A stretch of 64,000 bases of DNA from Dimorphilus gyrociliatus. Taxonomy: Eukaryota > Annelida > Polychaeta > Dinophilidae. This document shows, in pieces, positions 12,087 to 22,094 of the stretch (positions within the stretch are counted from its first letter, which is position 1; each line of letters begins with the position of its first letter). Where the stretch lies: positions 40,692 through 104,691 of the forward strand of contig CAJFCJ010000046.1 in assembly GCA_904063045.1 (NCBI GenBank), given 5' to 3'. Under the pieces are notes generated by a model, which was not told the origin of the DNA, did not search any database, and worked only from the letters and a program-made list of their open reading frames with translations. Made by a program: the position numbers and the translations under genes.

Positions 12087-12424
12087 GTTTTATAAATTTC
12101 TCCCCTGTGAATGTGTACATCTAAATGACAAACGTTTTTCTTTTTTTTAAAAAACAACATGGCTTAATTAAATTAAAAAAATACAAACTTGATATTTTTC
12201 TACTTTATATTATTATCTTAAATAATATAAACATTACATCTTATTCATACTTATTACAAACAATACAATAGGAAAAATAGGCCTAACAAATCAAAATAAG
12301 AAATTATTGTTCTTTCTATTGTTGATCATTTTCTGAAAATATTATTAAGTTTCCTTCCACCTGGATTAGAGATATTAAGAGGAATTTGGAAGAGAGGGAG
12401 GGGGAGGTAGTAGGTGGGGGCAAT
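12087..12424. other. Intergenic, no gene seen
   Basis: AT-rich sequence between the receptor start and a MULE fragment. A short G-rich run (GAGGGAGGGGGAGG near 12394-12410) is the only distinctive feature. The receptor promoter should be here, but no clear core element stands out. Confidence 0.35.
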
Positions 12425-12434
12425 CCATTTTGAA

Positions 12435-12779
12435 CTAATTGAAATTGGAGAAAGTGAACCTGAAAAATATATTTCTAGGTTGACGCTTGTTGTTGAAAAT
12501 TATCTTGCATTTTCCACAGTGAAAAATCCAAGTACTTTCAAAATATTGCAGCAAATTTGAAAATTTTCTCTTTTCTTGCAGTTGACACTTCAAGCTAAAA
12601 AATGTTGGAGAGATAATATCTGAAGGTAAAAAAGGTAAAGCCATCAACTTTCTCAGATCTCTGCAGTCATCTCCTTTCTGATTACATAGCAAATAAAATT
12701 TTCTCTTCTGTCTTCCATAAACTGTAAATTTACAATGTTTAATACAATATTTGAAAAGCAGTGAAGAAATTTGAAGCAA
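12435..12779 (-). pseudogene. MULE transposase C-terminal fragment
   Basis: The reading frame contains VYGRQKRKFYLLC, then LRKLMALPFLPSDIISPTF, then ESTWI. LMALPFLPS and ESTWI are hallmarks of the C-terminal part of the MULE transposases in this window (compare KKLMTLPFVPSDLIEPTF at 59406 and ESTWI at 48624). The core with the catalytic Asp residues is absent. The piece seems to join an N-terminal YGRQK-like segment directly to the C-terminal part, as in a deletion derivative. It lies just downstream of the discoidin/FAMeT gene's 3' end. Confidence 0.55.
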
Positions 12780-12838
12780 ATAATTCTAATACAATTTCAA
12801 ATTCATTTGAAGAAGTTTAGGTGAATGAAACTTTTGAA

Positions 12839-14945
12839 TTATAAATTTGAGAAATACAATTCACATGATAACTTTTCATTTAAATTTTTAAACTTTTTAA
12901 ACATAGCTTCAAGTAAAATAATTTTCCTTTGAATATCATTAAATGTTTTACAGAGAAATGTTATTGTTTTAAAAGTTGTGCCATTCAAATCAGCTATGCA
13001 ATAACTTTGAAAAATGATTACATCTTCTCCTCCAAAAGAATGCTCAAACGTTTTCAGAGTAGTTTCATTAGTGGAAAATTTCTTACTAATAAAGATCTTT
13101 GGATTTAAGAGATTTATCTTTATTTGGTCGTTGTCCTCGAATTGGAATTCGAAGTAGGATAATTTGGATTTTAAGGGAATACAGGTGTAGATATATTCGT
13201 CAAAGAAATTATAAATTGCGCAAAATTGATAATGAGTAGTGTCAAGGATAGAAATCCTTCTGCCACCTGAAATGAGTAAAGAATGGAAATTTCAATACAC
13301 GAGGAGTAGGAGAAGAAGAAGGGATAAACCTTTATGATTAATTTTAATATCATTGCTCAAATGTTGATAATAATTTCTAAAGAGAATTGAATCTACATGT
13401 ATAAAATAATCCATTTGAAGGGAAATGTAATCCAACGAAGTAGCAGTTGGCTTTTGAAAACCAAATTTAACTTGTCCAATTGCAAATTCAAACCAGAAAT
13501 AATTCCATTTATCGCAATCAATCAATGATTGCGAAATATTGAATAGTAGCTCATTTTCGAGAGAATCTTGCAGAGTGATTGACGAAACTTCCTGTTGATT
13601 ATCCCCTTTAAAATCTAGCTTTAGTACAAGATATGACTTTTTACTATTCTTAAAATGCAGAGAGAGAGAGGAACAATCATTTACGTCACCCCTAATTTGA
13701 CCTTTCACTTGGAAACTTAACATAGTGAAATTGTTAGATAAATTTGGGCATTGACAAAGAAGAATACTCCGAATGTTGAATACTATAAATCTTTTCGTCA
13801 ATACTACTTTTTACGAAAACATCTATCGTATTTAAACCAACTTTATTGGCTGAATAGTACTCTAAAATAGTCAGTTTAATCCATTGTTCAAAATTGGCAT
13901 TTCCGGTGTAATTGAAACAGTGCCTCTTTCCATTATTCCAAAGTTGAATTACATTTTTATAGCCAGAGCTCCATTCTACTAACAGAGATTTTATTCTTCC
14001 GTTGTGGCTTCTTCCCCTATCGGAATTAGAAACTGGAATTAGTTGATGCATTTTTGAAAGAACGATATTCTAGGCCTGATTACGGGTTAGAAACGCAAAA
14101 AAAGTCTGGCTTTACAGGAAATGCAAGTGTAACTTGTATAAATTGTCCTCGACATTGATCACCATCATCATCTGAGTAGCATTGCGGTGCCCAAAATTTG
14201 TTTACATTTTGATTGATTGCCATTAAGCATTGACCGCGAGACGCAGTACAAGAAGCTCCTAAACTATGAAAAGCTACATTTGCATAAGTTGTATCCTCAA
14301 CAGTTGATTCTTCTATGAAGATTCAATGAAAATATGAAAAATCACTTTTGAACTATTACTTAGTAGTTACTTACTATCATAGGCATATACAAGTATTGAC
14401 TGAAATCCAATATTTACCACTTGACTAGTCAGTTGACTGGGTTGAATTTTTAAACTGTAAGTGCCTTCTCCAATACCGTTCAATGGTAAGATGCATGTTT
14501 CATATTGATATAAATTAACAATCATTGATCTATTATCAAATTTAATCTCTATCATTGTAAGCTTTTTCTCATTTTCATTGACTCGTTGATTTAGGCACAT
14601 GTCTATAATATCGTATTCTTGTTTAAATTTAATTTCAATCCACTGATCCAAGCAAGAGTGACCCGCACATGTAGTTACCCAATTCAAATCATTTTGCCAT
14701 CTTTCTTCTAGAGCATTCTCACATAGAAAGGTAAAGTCATCAAATTTGGGAAATTCTGATGATGCTGAACAACTTGCATCATGTCTCACATTGGCAATAT
14801 TTACAAGCTTTCCACCTGGAAGTGATTTATTTGTAGAGAGAAAGACATGACCTTAAATTCTACTATACTTACCTAATGATCCAACCGATTTAATTTTCAA
14901 TATATACATCATATAGCATATGATGACAGATGGTAACTTGAACAT
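12839..14945 (-). CDS. Secreted discoidin-like (F5/8C) and FAMeT-domain protein, probably frameshifted
   Basis: Starts at the ATG at 14945 with a hydrophobic leader (MFKLPSVIICYMMYIL). Exons: 14873-14945, 14375-14815, about 14090-14312, about 13760-14040, 13330-13770 and 12839-13266, with introns of 57 and 62 bp at the first two junctions. The first modules (HDASCSASSEF; ASCTASRGQC; WIEIKF; NIGFQSILVYAYD) look like galactose-binding F5/8C domains. The 13330-13770 exon has the FAMeT/Methyltransf_FA pattern, with CDKWNYFWFEFAIGQVKFGF. FAMeT is named from farnesoic acid O-methyltransferase but is common in non-enzymatic extracellular proteins. Near 13740-13770 the frame shifts between SIQHSEYSSL and NNFTMLSFQ, and the exon 3/4 junction does not phase cleanly. 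The copy may therefore be damaged or mis-assembled. The intact paralogue is at 54519-56532. Confidence 0.75.
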
Positions 14946-15059
14946 CTGTGTTCTAAATCCCTTCCTTATCAGTAAAGATACTGGTGGAATAATTTTAAAT
15001 GAGAGATCTGACTAAAAATTATTCTTTTTGAATACTTCATGACTACTCTTATTATTGGA

Positions 15060-15790
15060 CTTGACAAATTTTTAACCAAGCCTGTCCTCTATTGAGTTGT
15101 CTACTGCAAAAGCATTGAATAAGACTTTTATGTCTGTATTGTTCAATATTTATTCTTTTTTGATGAGAAGCATTATTTTCAGCGCATTCAACTAAGCAAT
15201 AATAAATAAGTGAAAACAAATTTCAAAGCTATGAAACTGACTTTTATAAGCATAAACACATCCTTGAATCGTTGTTGTTGGAAACATTTCTTCAATAAGG
15301 CTGCCTCAAAGTCAACTACTATTTTTTTTGGTTGATGACCATCTAAAATATCAGCTAACACCTAAAATATATGTAGTGTAATTCATGAAAATGTGATATA
15401 TATATTTACCTTAAAAACAGCTTTATAAGATTTTTTCTTTCTTTGGCTCGTAAAAGCATAAACTAGAGGAACTTGCTTATAATTTCCATTTTTCTTTATG
15501 AATGCATGAACTGTGAAAAGCTGTTGAAATGGTTCTGAAATCACTTTGAAGGTTCCATCCATAAATAATATTTTTGCTTTTTTCAACAATTCGATTTGAT
15601 GATTATTACCAAAAATGATATATCTTGCATCATCCTTTTTAATATCCTTTATTGAAAAATTTTCAGGAACAAAATCATTGTTCAAAGTAAATGAAAGATC
15701 AGCTGGATAGCTAGGTCTCAATTTTCCTTTGTATCTGTCTGCTGTTCTTCTCATGCTCTCAATAAGTGGAAGTTTCTTACTTTGATCTAA
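15060..15790 (-). pseudogene. MULE transposase central fragment (second copy)
   Basis: The minus-strand frame from about 15770 to 15411 contains LNNDFVPENF, ILFMDGTFKV (first catalytic Asp) and VHAFIKKNGNYKQVPLVYAF. After an intron, 15100-15360 gives VLADILDGHQPKKIVVDFEA (second Asp region). It aligns with the copy at 15801-17246 but is clearly diverged, so two separate MULEs lie head to tail. Neither terminus nor the N-terminal finger is seen for this one. Confidence 0.65.
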
Positions 15791-15800
15791 AAATTTTCAC

Positions 15801-17246
15801 CTGAATTTTTCTGTAAACAGCTTGATTCCAATGGAATAAACAGCCTGTTAGTGTAACACTTTCCCAATTGTCTAATGCAGCTTTCCATACTGCTCTTTCA
15901 TAGTCCAGAACAATTTTCTTTGGTGTTTTGTATTCCAAAAGTTCATTTAGTGTCTGTTAATAAAATGTTATTTACTTTGAAAAAATTGTATTTTTATAAA
16001 TACCCTTACCCTAAACAAAATATTGTATGCTTTTTTCTTCTTTGATGTCATAAAAGCAAAGAGTAGAGGAACTTGTTTTAATGCTCCCTCTTTCTTCAAA
16101 AATGAATGAATAGAAAACAGCTGTTTGAAAGGTTGTTTTACAATGCTAAAAGTTCCATCCACATACCAAATTTTTGAAACTGAAAGCAGATTGAGTTGCT
16201 TCAATGTGGAGAAAATAATGATTCTTTCACCATTTTCAAAAATATCTTTTCTTAAAAAATCATCTGGTATGAAAGTATTATTTAAAAGAAAATTTCTTCC
16301 AATAGGTTCAGTAGGCTGAGTTTTTCTTCTATGGTAATTAATCATTTCTTTACAAGTATCTACCTTCAAGATATTGCCCATATTTGCATATGGGAGTATA
16401 GCATTTTCAGCTAATCTTTTTCCACTTACATTAATATTACATTTTCCACTTTGTTTTGCTGTCAGTTTAATTTCAATGTTTTGCTCTAAGTTTTTTTTAG
16501 GTGGATGAATGTGTGATTTAGAACCTAAGTGAAAATTGCTACCTCTTTGAATTATACTGGCAGGGCATCTGATTTTCTTGTTCCTGACACTACATATCCA
16601 AATAGTACTACTTTTGTACTGTCCTTTTATAGTAAAAGAATTATTATTGTGTACAAGCAACTTTTTTTCTCTTTGACTTCCATTTTCAAATACTTTGAAA
16701 TGACCATCTGCCTCATCAATCTCCTCTGGTAAACTTTCAAAGGAATCCTCAACATCTTCAACAGTTGGTATTCTCTCATCATCCAAAGTTGCCTCCATAG
16801 TTGATGCAGCACAGTTGATTTCATCTGTGTTCATGTCTTTTAAAGGTAGCTCATTTGCTTCAATAGCATCTGCTGAGAAATGAGAAACAACTTGTTCATG
16901 ATCAACATCCATAGAAGTAACCGTAATGTTTGCTAATGTCTTATCTTTCTCTACAGCATTTTTTATTGGCTCTTTAATATTTCCCTCAATAGTAGATTCT
17001 TTAGTTGCATCTTTGATTGTACAACTATTATCACACCTTCTCAAAACAATTTTCAAACTTCTGATTTGAATAGATGAGCAAATGGAGCATAATCCATCTA
17101 ACAAAATTAAACATAAACATTAAGATTTAAATATGAAAAATCTAACCTGATAAGCATGTCCAATGAAGTTTGTGAGAACAATGAGAACATGTTCCTTGTT
17201 TTAGTTTATTAATTTTTTTTCTACATTCAAAGCAGAATTTTGCCAT
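15801..17246 (-). CDS. MULE transposase (finger, FLYWCH-like, DDE core), 3' truncated
   Basis: Mutator-like transposase, a nuclear DNA transposase. Exons: 17147-17246 (from the ATG at 17246), 16010-17097 and 15801-15953, with introns of 49 and 56 bp. The finger is split by the first intron: FCFEC, CSHCS, LHWTC, then LCSIC. An acidic linker follows, then a FLYWCH-like segment (FKVFENGSQREKKLLVHNNN; WICSVRNKKIRCPASI; HIHPPKK). The DDE core has IWYVDGTFSIV (first Asp), IVLDYERAVWKAAL (second Asp) and the family's C-x2-H (GCLFHWNQAVYRKIQ). The C-terminal third, with the Glu and EGWH motif, is not found after 15801, where another MULE copy begins. A seven-unit terminal tandem array is upstream at 17584-17718. 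Probably inactive. Confidence 0.8.
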
Positions 17247-17583
17247 GTTGATAAATTTCTTTCAAATACCTGTTATGTCAAAGATCATGAGAATTAAAAA
17301 AAAATTGTAAGATATATACATGATTTTAAAGAGACTAATATTTTTATCAAAACAATTGTTACTTTTGAAGGATTACAATGCAGAAAATCACTTAATTCGA
17401 ATAGCTAACAATTCAATTTTCACAACAAATCAAGTGGTAAAACATTACTCTACAAAAAAAACTGGTAAAACAATTTCTTTCATTATCACTCAGAGATTAC
17501 AAATAATAAATACAAACTACTTCATAAATTATTTTCATATATTTTGCATTTTATTAAGCATACTGTAAACTTCTAGTACACTT

Positions 17584-17718
17584 CTGGGCGACTTCTGTCA
17601 TAGTCCTGGGTGACTTCTATCACACTTCTGGGCGACTTCTGTCACAGCTCTGGGCGACTTCTATCAATGTCTGGGCGACTTCTGTCCTGGGCGACTTCTG
17701 CCCTGGGCGACTTCTGTC
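17584..17718 (-). repeat. Terminal tandem array of the MULE (unit CTGGGCGACTTCTGTC)
   Basis: Seven near-identical copies of the 16-bp unit CTGGGCGACTTCTGTC with spacers of 0-6 bp. The array lies 340 bp upstream of the transposase start at 17246. Its GC content contrasts with the AT-rich surroundings. It occupies the place of the tandem terminal arrays of the other MULEs here. No inverted partner array was found on the other side. Confidence 0.75.
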
Positions 17719-18579
17719 GTATTCATTTTGTTTCACTATTGCAAAACTTTCATCATTTATTCTTAAAAGTGCAAGAGCTAGATTATTTGTGGAAATTATT
17801 TGAAGATAAATATCTAATTAAGTAGTAAAAAAATGAAATGGTATGATTAATTATTCAAATTTCAATATTTTCTTCTTCTAAAACTACTCACAAGCCTTAG
17901 AAGTTTTAAAACATTTGATACAAGTTGCAAAAATTTTCTTCTTTACAGTATTTAAAGTCATTTTGCTTTGTTGTTGCAAAAATGAAGGATTGTTGATATT
18001 AATTTTAATTATTTTTTACTACTTTCACCTGGAAAGTTTTAATATTTTGGACTGTTGAAAAATTTCATTCTGGAGTGACTCTGCCTTAAGACTTTTGTCT
18101 TTGAATGAGTTAGGATAATGATTAAAGCTATGAGTTTAAACTAATGATGACTGGAATTAGGTGTGTAACTGGGCCAGGGCTAAGGTAAAATCATATACAT
18201 CATCAAGCTTCAAGTCTTTCAAGCTTAATATCTCTTATTGTCCCCTCATAACCTCCTCTAAAGTTGCTATGTAACTTGGGTAAAGTGGAAGAGAGATCAT
18301 CGATTAAGATAATTTAAGAATTTTTAATTAACAATTAAAACTTTCCAGGTTTACCACAATAGGAATCTATAGGTATGGGAAAAAACATCCCAATATTGAG
18401 ATTTTAACCCTAACCTTATCTTATCAGTTGGCAAAGTTCTCTCCATTGTTAGGATGTTTTATCCCAATCCCAAAATCTATATGTAAGAAAACATCTTTGG
18501 TAAATATTAATTGAATTTTTTGTTATGAATTGATGTTGATGTATGCTTACATATAATTTTCTATATGTTTAAATCTTAC
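17719..18579. other. Intergenic with decayed MITE-like pieces
   Basis: No gene seen. Short stretches around 18160-18200 (GGGCCAGGGCTAAGGTAAAA) and 18400-18470 (TTAACCCTAACCTTATC) look like worn pieces of the MITE family, without ends or target duplications. Confidence 0.4.
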
Positions 18580-18941
18580 AATGTGCAACATCCAATTGAA
18601 ACTTTAATTCTTGAATAATGCATTATTATTGAACCATAATCTTGTGGACATATCATTGCACCATTATAGAATGAATCATATTTGAAACTTTTACAAAATT
18701 TTTCATACTCTTTATATTTACAATTCTCATATTGAAGAGGTAGCAACTTTGTCATTTCTGGAAAATGTACAAATACCTTTCCAATTACATAATTATCATT
18801 CTCTTGTAAGATTTTCAATGAGACATTATGACTCATTTTCGAAATGATTATTTGACAATTTATGGATAGTAATAAAATGATTTGTGGCAAATGCATATTG
18901 CTTATACAAAAATTCATATGTTTATCATTTTCTGTCAAATA
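18580..18941 (-). CDS. Orphan signal-peptide exon, paralogue of the receptor-ectodomain first exon
   Basis: The frame has a hydrophobic leader (MHLPQIILLLSINCQIII, or starting slightly upstream at MNFCISN). It ends ...YSRIKVSIGCCTL immediately before a GTAAG donor. The pattern of a late FC, CC and a final Leu before the splice site matches the first exon at 11782-12086 (...LINSTPCCKL). I infer they are paralogous first exons of LGR-like receptor genes. No continuing exons are recognised on the minus strand below 18580. A MULE terminal array and transposase lie there instead, so the rest of the gene may have been lost. Confidence 0.5.
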
Positions 18942-19278
18942 TTTATAATGCCTTATTAAGCAAAAATGGCTCAAAATTACAGTAAATTACATTAATAATC
19001 TTTCAAGAACAAAACTATCTTATTACATTAGTTCTAAACAAGTAAGTTGATATTGAAACCTGACAATTAGAATACTGAACGATCAGTTGTTGAATTTGTA
19101 GAGTTATTAGACTCTTCTTTCACAATATTCAAATTTTGAACATGTTTCAACTTATTTGTCAATATGAAGTATGACAAACAAATAAGACAGCTGGTAAGGT
19201 GGAAAAAAAGCCAGATGGCCTAAGATGAACTGGAAAGGGATTTAAATATCCCCAGGTCTTCAATGTAATATATTTGTG
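18942..19278. other. Intergenic, no gene seen
   Basis: AT-rich flank between the orphan exon and the assembly gap. It may contain 5' exons or introns of the receptor at 19446, but no LDLa or LRR motif is readable. Confidence 0.3.
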
Positions 19279-19445
19279 NNNNNNNNNNNNNNNNNNNNNN
19301 NNNNNNNNNNNNNNNNNNNNNNNNNNNNNNNNNNNNNNNNNNNNNNNNNNNNNNNNNNNNNNNNNNNNNNNNNNNNNNNNNNNNNNNNNNNNNNNNNNNN
19401 NNNNNNNNNNNNNNNNNNNNNNNNNNNNNNNNNNNNNNNNNNNNN
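19279..19445. other. Assembly gap
   Basis: A run of 167 undetermined bases. It hides the 5' part of the leucine-rich repeat region of the receptor that follows. Confidence 1.
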
Positions 19446-20734
19446 ATAAATCATAAAGATTTCTATGATTTGAACAGTTTAAAGGTTTTTAAAGTTGAAA
19501 ACTGTTTCCTAAAAACAATAGCAGAACAATCATTTGGGAAAATGAGAAATGTTGAAATGTTACTTTTAGACAATACCATTTTCCCAACATCATCTATAAA
19601 ATATTTTACAAACTATATGCACAAGTTGAAAATTGTTGAAAGTGAAAGTTTTCATTTATGCTGTCTAATATGGAAAATGCTTGGAAAACATGTGAAATGT
19701 CAACCAAAACCATCTGGTTTCCTGACTTGTAAAAGTATCATACCATCATCATTTTTGAGAATACTCTTTTGGTTAATTGGAATAATTGGTGTAATTGGAA
19801 ATTTATTTGTTTTGATGATGACAATAAAAATAAATATGAAATCCAAATTATTTCGACTCTGTTTGATAATTGGAGATTTACAAACAGCAAGTTATGTCCT
19901 GTCTATTGCAGTTGCTGACTATTACTTTAGTTTTTCAAGTTATCTAGAAAATGAAGAAACTTGGAGGTTTAGCAATGGATGTACCCTCCTAGGTACAATT
20001 TTAACATTTTCACTATTACTTTCAATGTTTTCAGTTTTATGTCTGGCAATTGAACGTTATGAAGCAATCGTAAATCCATTAACATGACCTTTTATATTAA
20101 GATATCGAATTGCTGTATTAACTATTGGATTTTTCAGTGTACTTCTTTTATCAATAATACCAATAATATTTTTTCAAGTATTAGCAAAAACTATTCCTTT
20201 TTTTAGTTTTTAGATTTTTTCTTTTTGCCTTTAATGAACTTTTCTTTCCAGAAATTTTACACAAAATCAACAATTTGTTTTAATATACAAGTTCGAAGTG
20301 ACAAAACCAATGGTTGGGTTTATTCATTTCTTGTATTTGGTATATTGTTCTTTGCAATAAGCATTGTATTGTGTTGTTTGTATGGAAAAATTACTTTAAA
20401 AGTAAATAACATTGTTTTATCAAAAAAGAGATCTTTGTCAAAGAATATTTATATTCTAACAATCTCAAATGTTTTATGTTGGTTACCAATTTCAGTCTTA
20501 TGTGAGGGTTTTTTCTGTAACCCATTCAAGTTAACTTAATTAGTTTTCTATATTTTTTTTTTAGCAATTCTATCAAAACTGCTGTACATCAACATAAAAA
20601 ATGATGTGTACACAATTTTTGTCATATCCCTTATCCCATTAAACTCACTACTTAATCCGTACATTTTTTGTTTTGACCAATGCATGATTTGGAATAAAAG
20701 AAGAAAGTTGAGGAATACTCGAAATAAGTCTTAA
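19446..20734 (+). pseudogene. Second LGR-C-type GPCR, 5' in gap, with in-frame stop
   Basis: Paralogue of the receptor at 6370-9380. Exons: 19446-20177 (last LRRs, hinge FHLCCLIWKMLGKHVKC, TM1-TM4), 20252-20501 (TM5-TM6, CWLP) and 20565-20734 (TM7, NPYIF, tail ...NTRNKS). Introns are 74 and 63 bp. Unlike its neighbour it keeps a DRY-like ERY (LAIERYEAIV). A TGA stop at 20085-20087 falls in intracellular loop 2, directly after NPLT. The frame then continues PFILRYRIAVL, homologous to the paralogue. All other splice sites and motifs are intact. It is either a recent pseudogene, a null allele or a base error. The LDLa part, if any, is in or before the gap. Confidence 0.8.
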
Positions 20735-21732
20735 TTTTTATAAATTTTTCCCAATACTTTTTTTACAAATGTAATTTATTTTGATAAAAACTTCCTTCAG
20801 ACAACTTCTCATCAAGTCAATAACTGATCAAATTAAAACTCAGTGTCTTTTTCTTTCTATTTTCTTCATCCCAACATACTCATATTTTTCCCTTTTTTTC
20901 AATCTTCAGATATACAATTCTTTAATAATAGGATCAAAGCAACTTCCAGTTTTCTAACTGCCAAAAGCTTTTCATACAGTGAAGAATTTTTTACAAATTT
21001 TGAATATTTGAAATGTTTTATATATTCAATCAAATTTTTAAAACATATCCATTCAAATTCATTAACATTTGCCAAAGAAGATTTTGAAAGTATCTTATAT
21101 TTAAAGGTTTCAATTTTTTTTCTAGTCTTAGTTTTTGAAAAATAAAAATATTCTTTTTATTTTGTTGATTTTAAAAGTTGGATCTTTATCAAAAATATGT
21201 CTACTTTATTCATTGTGAAGATTTTCAACTCACAGCAAATACAGATTTAAGTAAAGATATTATGAAGTTTGGAATCTTTGTTAGAAAATTTCTCCAAAGA
21301 AATATTCAATATAAAGTAAAAGAATGACTCATTTTCAGGTCTTGTAAAAACCTATTTGTTTTTTGTATCTTTCATGTAAAATACTACTAAATTTTTCTTA
21401 TGTATACAATAAACATTTTGAATATTTGTACTCAATAGACACTGGCAAATGTACATATTCATGTTTTTATTGTGCACTAGACATATACACTCATCAACAT
21501 ACAGGGTTTAGGATTAGGGTTGGGTTGGGGTTTGCCCCCTTCCCTTCCCTCTCTGTCATTTACCCATAGAGAAAAGCACACATTGCTCTAAGATACAGAT
21601 ACTACAGAAAACATCCTCAAATGTGTGGTTTTACCCAAATTTTTACCTAATTTTATTTCTTTTATTTATTAAAGATCTCTTCAAAAACATCTTCTTCTTT
21701 CATTTCATTATTTTCTTTTTTAACCTTTTTTT
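20735..21732. other. Intergenic, weak reading frames only
   Basis: An open frame at about 20930-21145 (contains TSSFLTAKSFSYSEEFF) is unrecognised and Phe/Ser-rich. I cannot say it is a gene. A telomere-like GTTTAGGATTAGGGTTGGGTT stretch sits at about 21506-21527, with no repeat ends around it. Confidence 0.35.
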
Positions 21733-22094
21733 TTACTGTCTAATTGCCTGGAATAATTTTCTCAGAGATAATTTAGAGTTTCTAATTTTATTAATGAGTG
21801 CATTTATTGTTTCTAATTTATAATCATTTTCCATAAAGCTTCTGATATTCTCTTTTCCTTGTTCATAATTATAGATGTTCTCTTGTACTAGATAGATATT
21901 AGCATAAAAGAAATTGACTTTTTCCTTAAGTAATTGTTGTAATTCCACTTTGTGTTTTCTCAAAAGTAGTCTTGTAAGGGCATCCATATTATTTTTGTAC
22001 AACCTTTTTACCTTCTTTTCTCTCAAATTGTGTTCTTTTCTTTCTAGGTTGAAGAGAGCTGCATTAAAACTTTCAGTCTCATTTATATGATCTT
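21733..22094 (-). CDS. Small helical protein or exon, unrecognised
   Basis: An open frame opened by a polypyrimidine-AG acceptor near 22094. It reads HINETESFNAALFNLERK, continues Lys/Leu/Asn-rich with heptad-like spacing (LLLRKHKVELQQLLKEKV) and ends FQAIRQ-stop. It predicts as alpha-helical, possibly coiled coil. No family recognised and no convincing first exon found. Confidence 0.3.

Noticed and set aside
17584-17718. CRISPR-like array (seven short repeats)
   Set aside because: Units are 16 bp with spacers of 0-6 bp. The genome is animal, and the array lies at a MULE end like similar arrays elsewhere in the window.
21506-21527. Chromosome end or telomere array
   Set aside because: TTAGGG-like hexamers in the window occur in runs of only two or three. 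Most lie within MITEs, and unique sequence continues on both sides.
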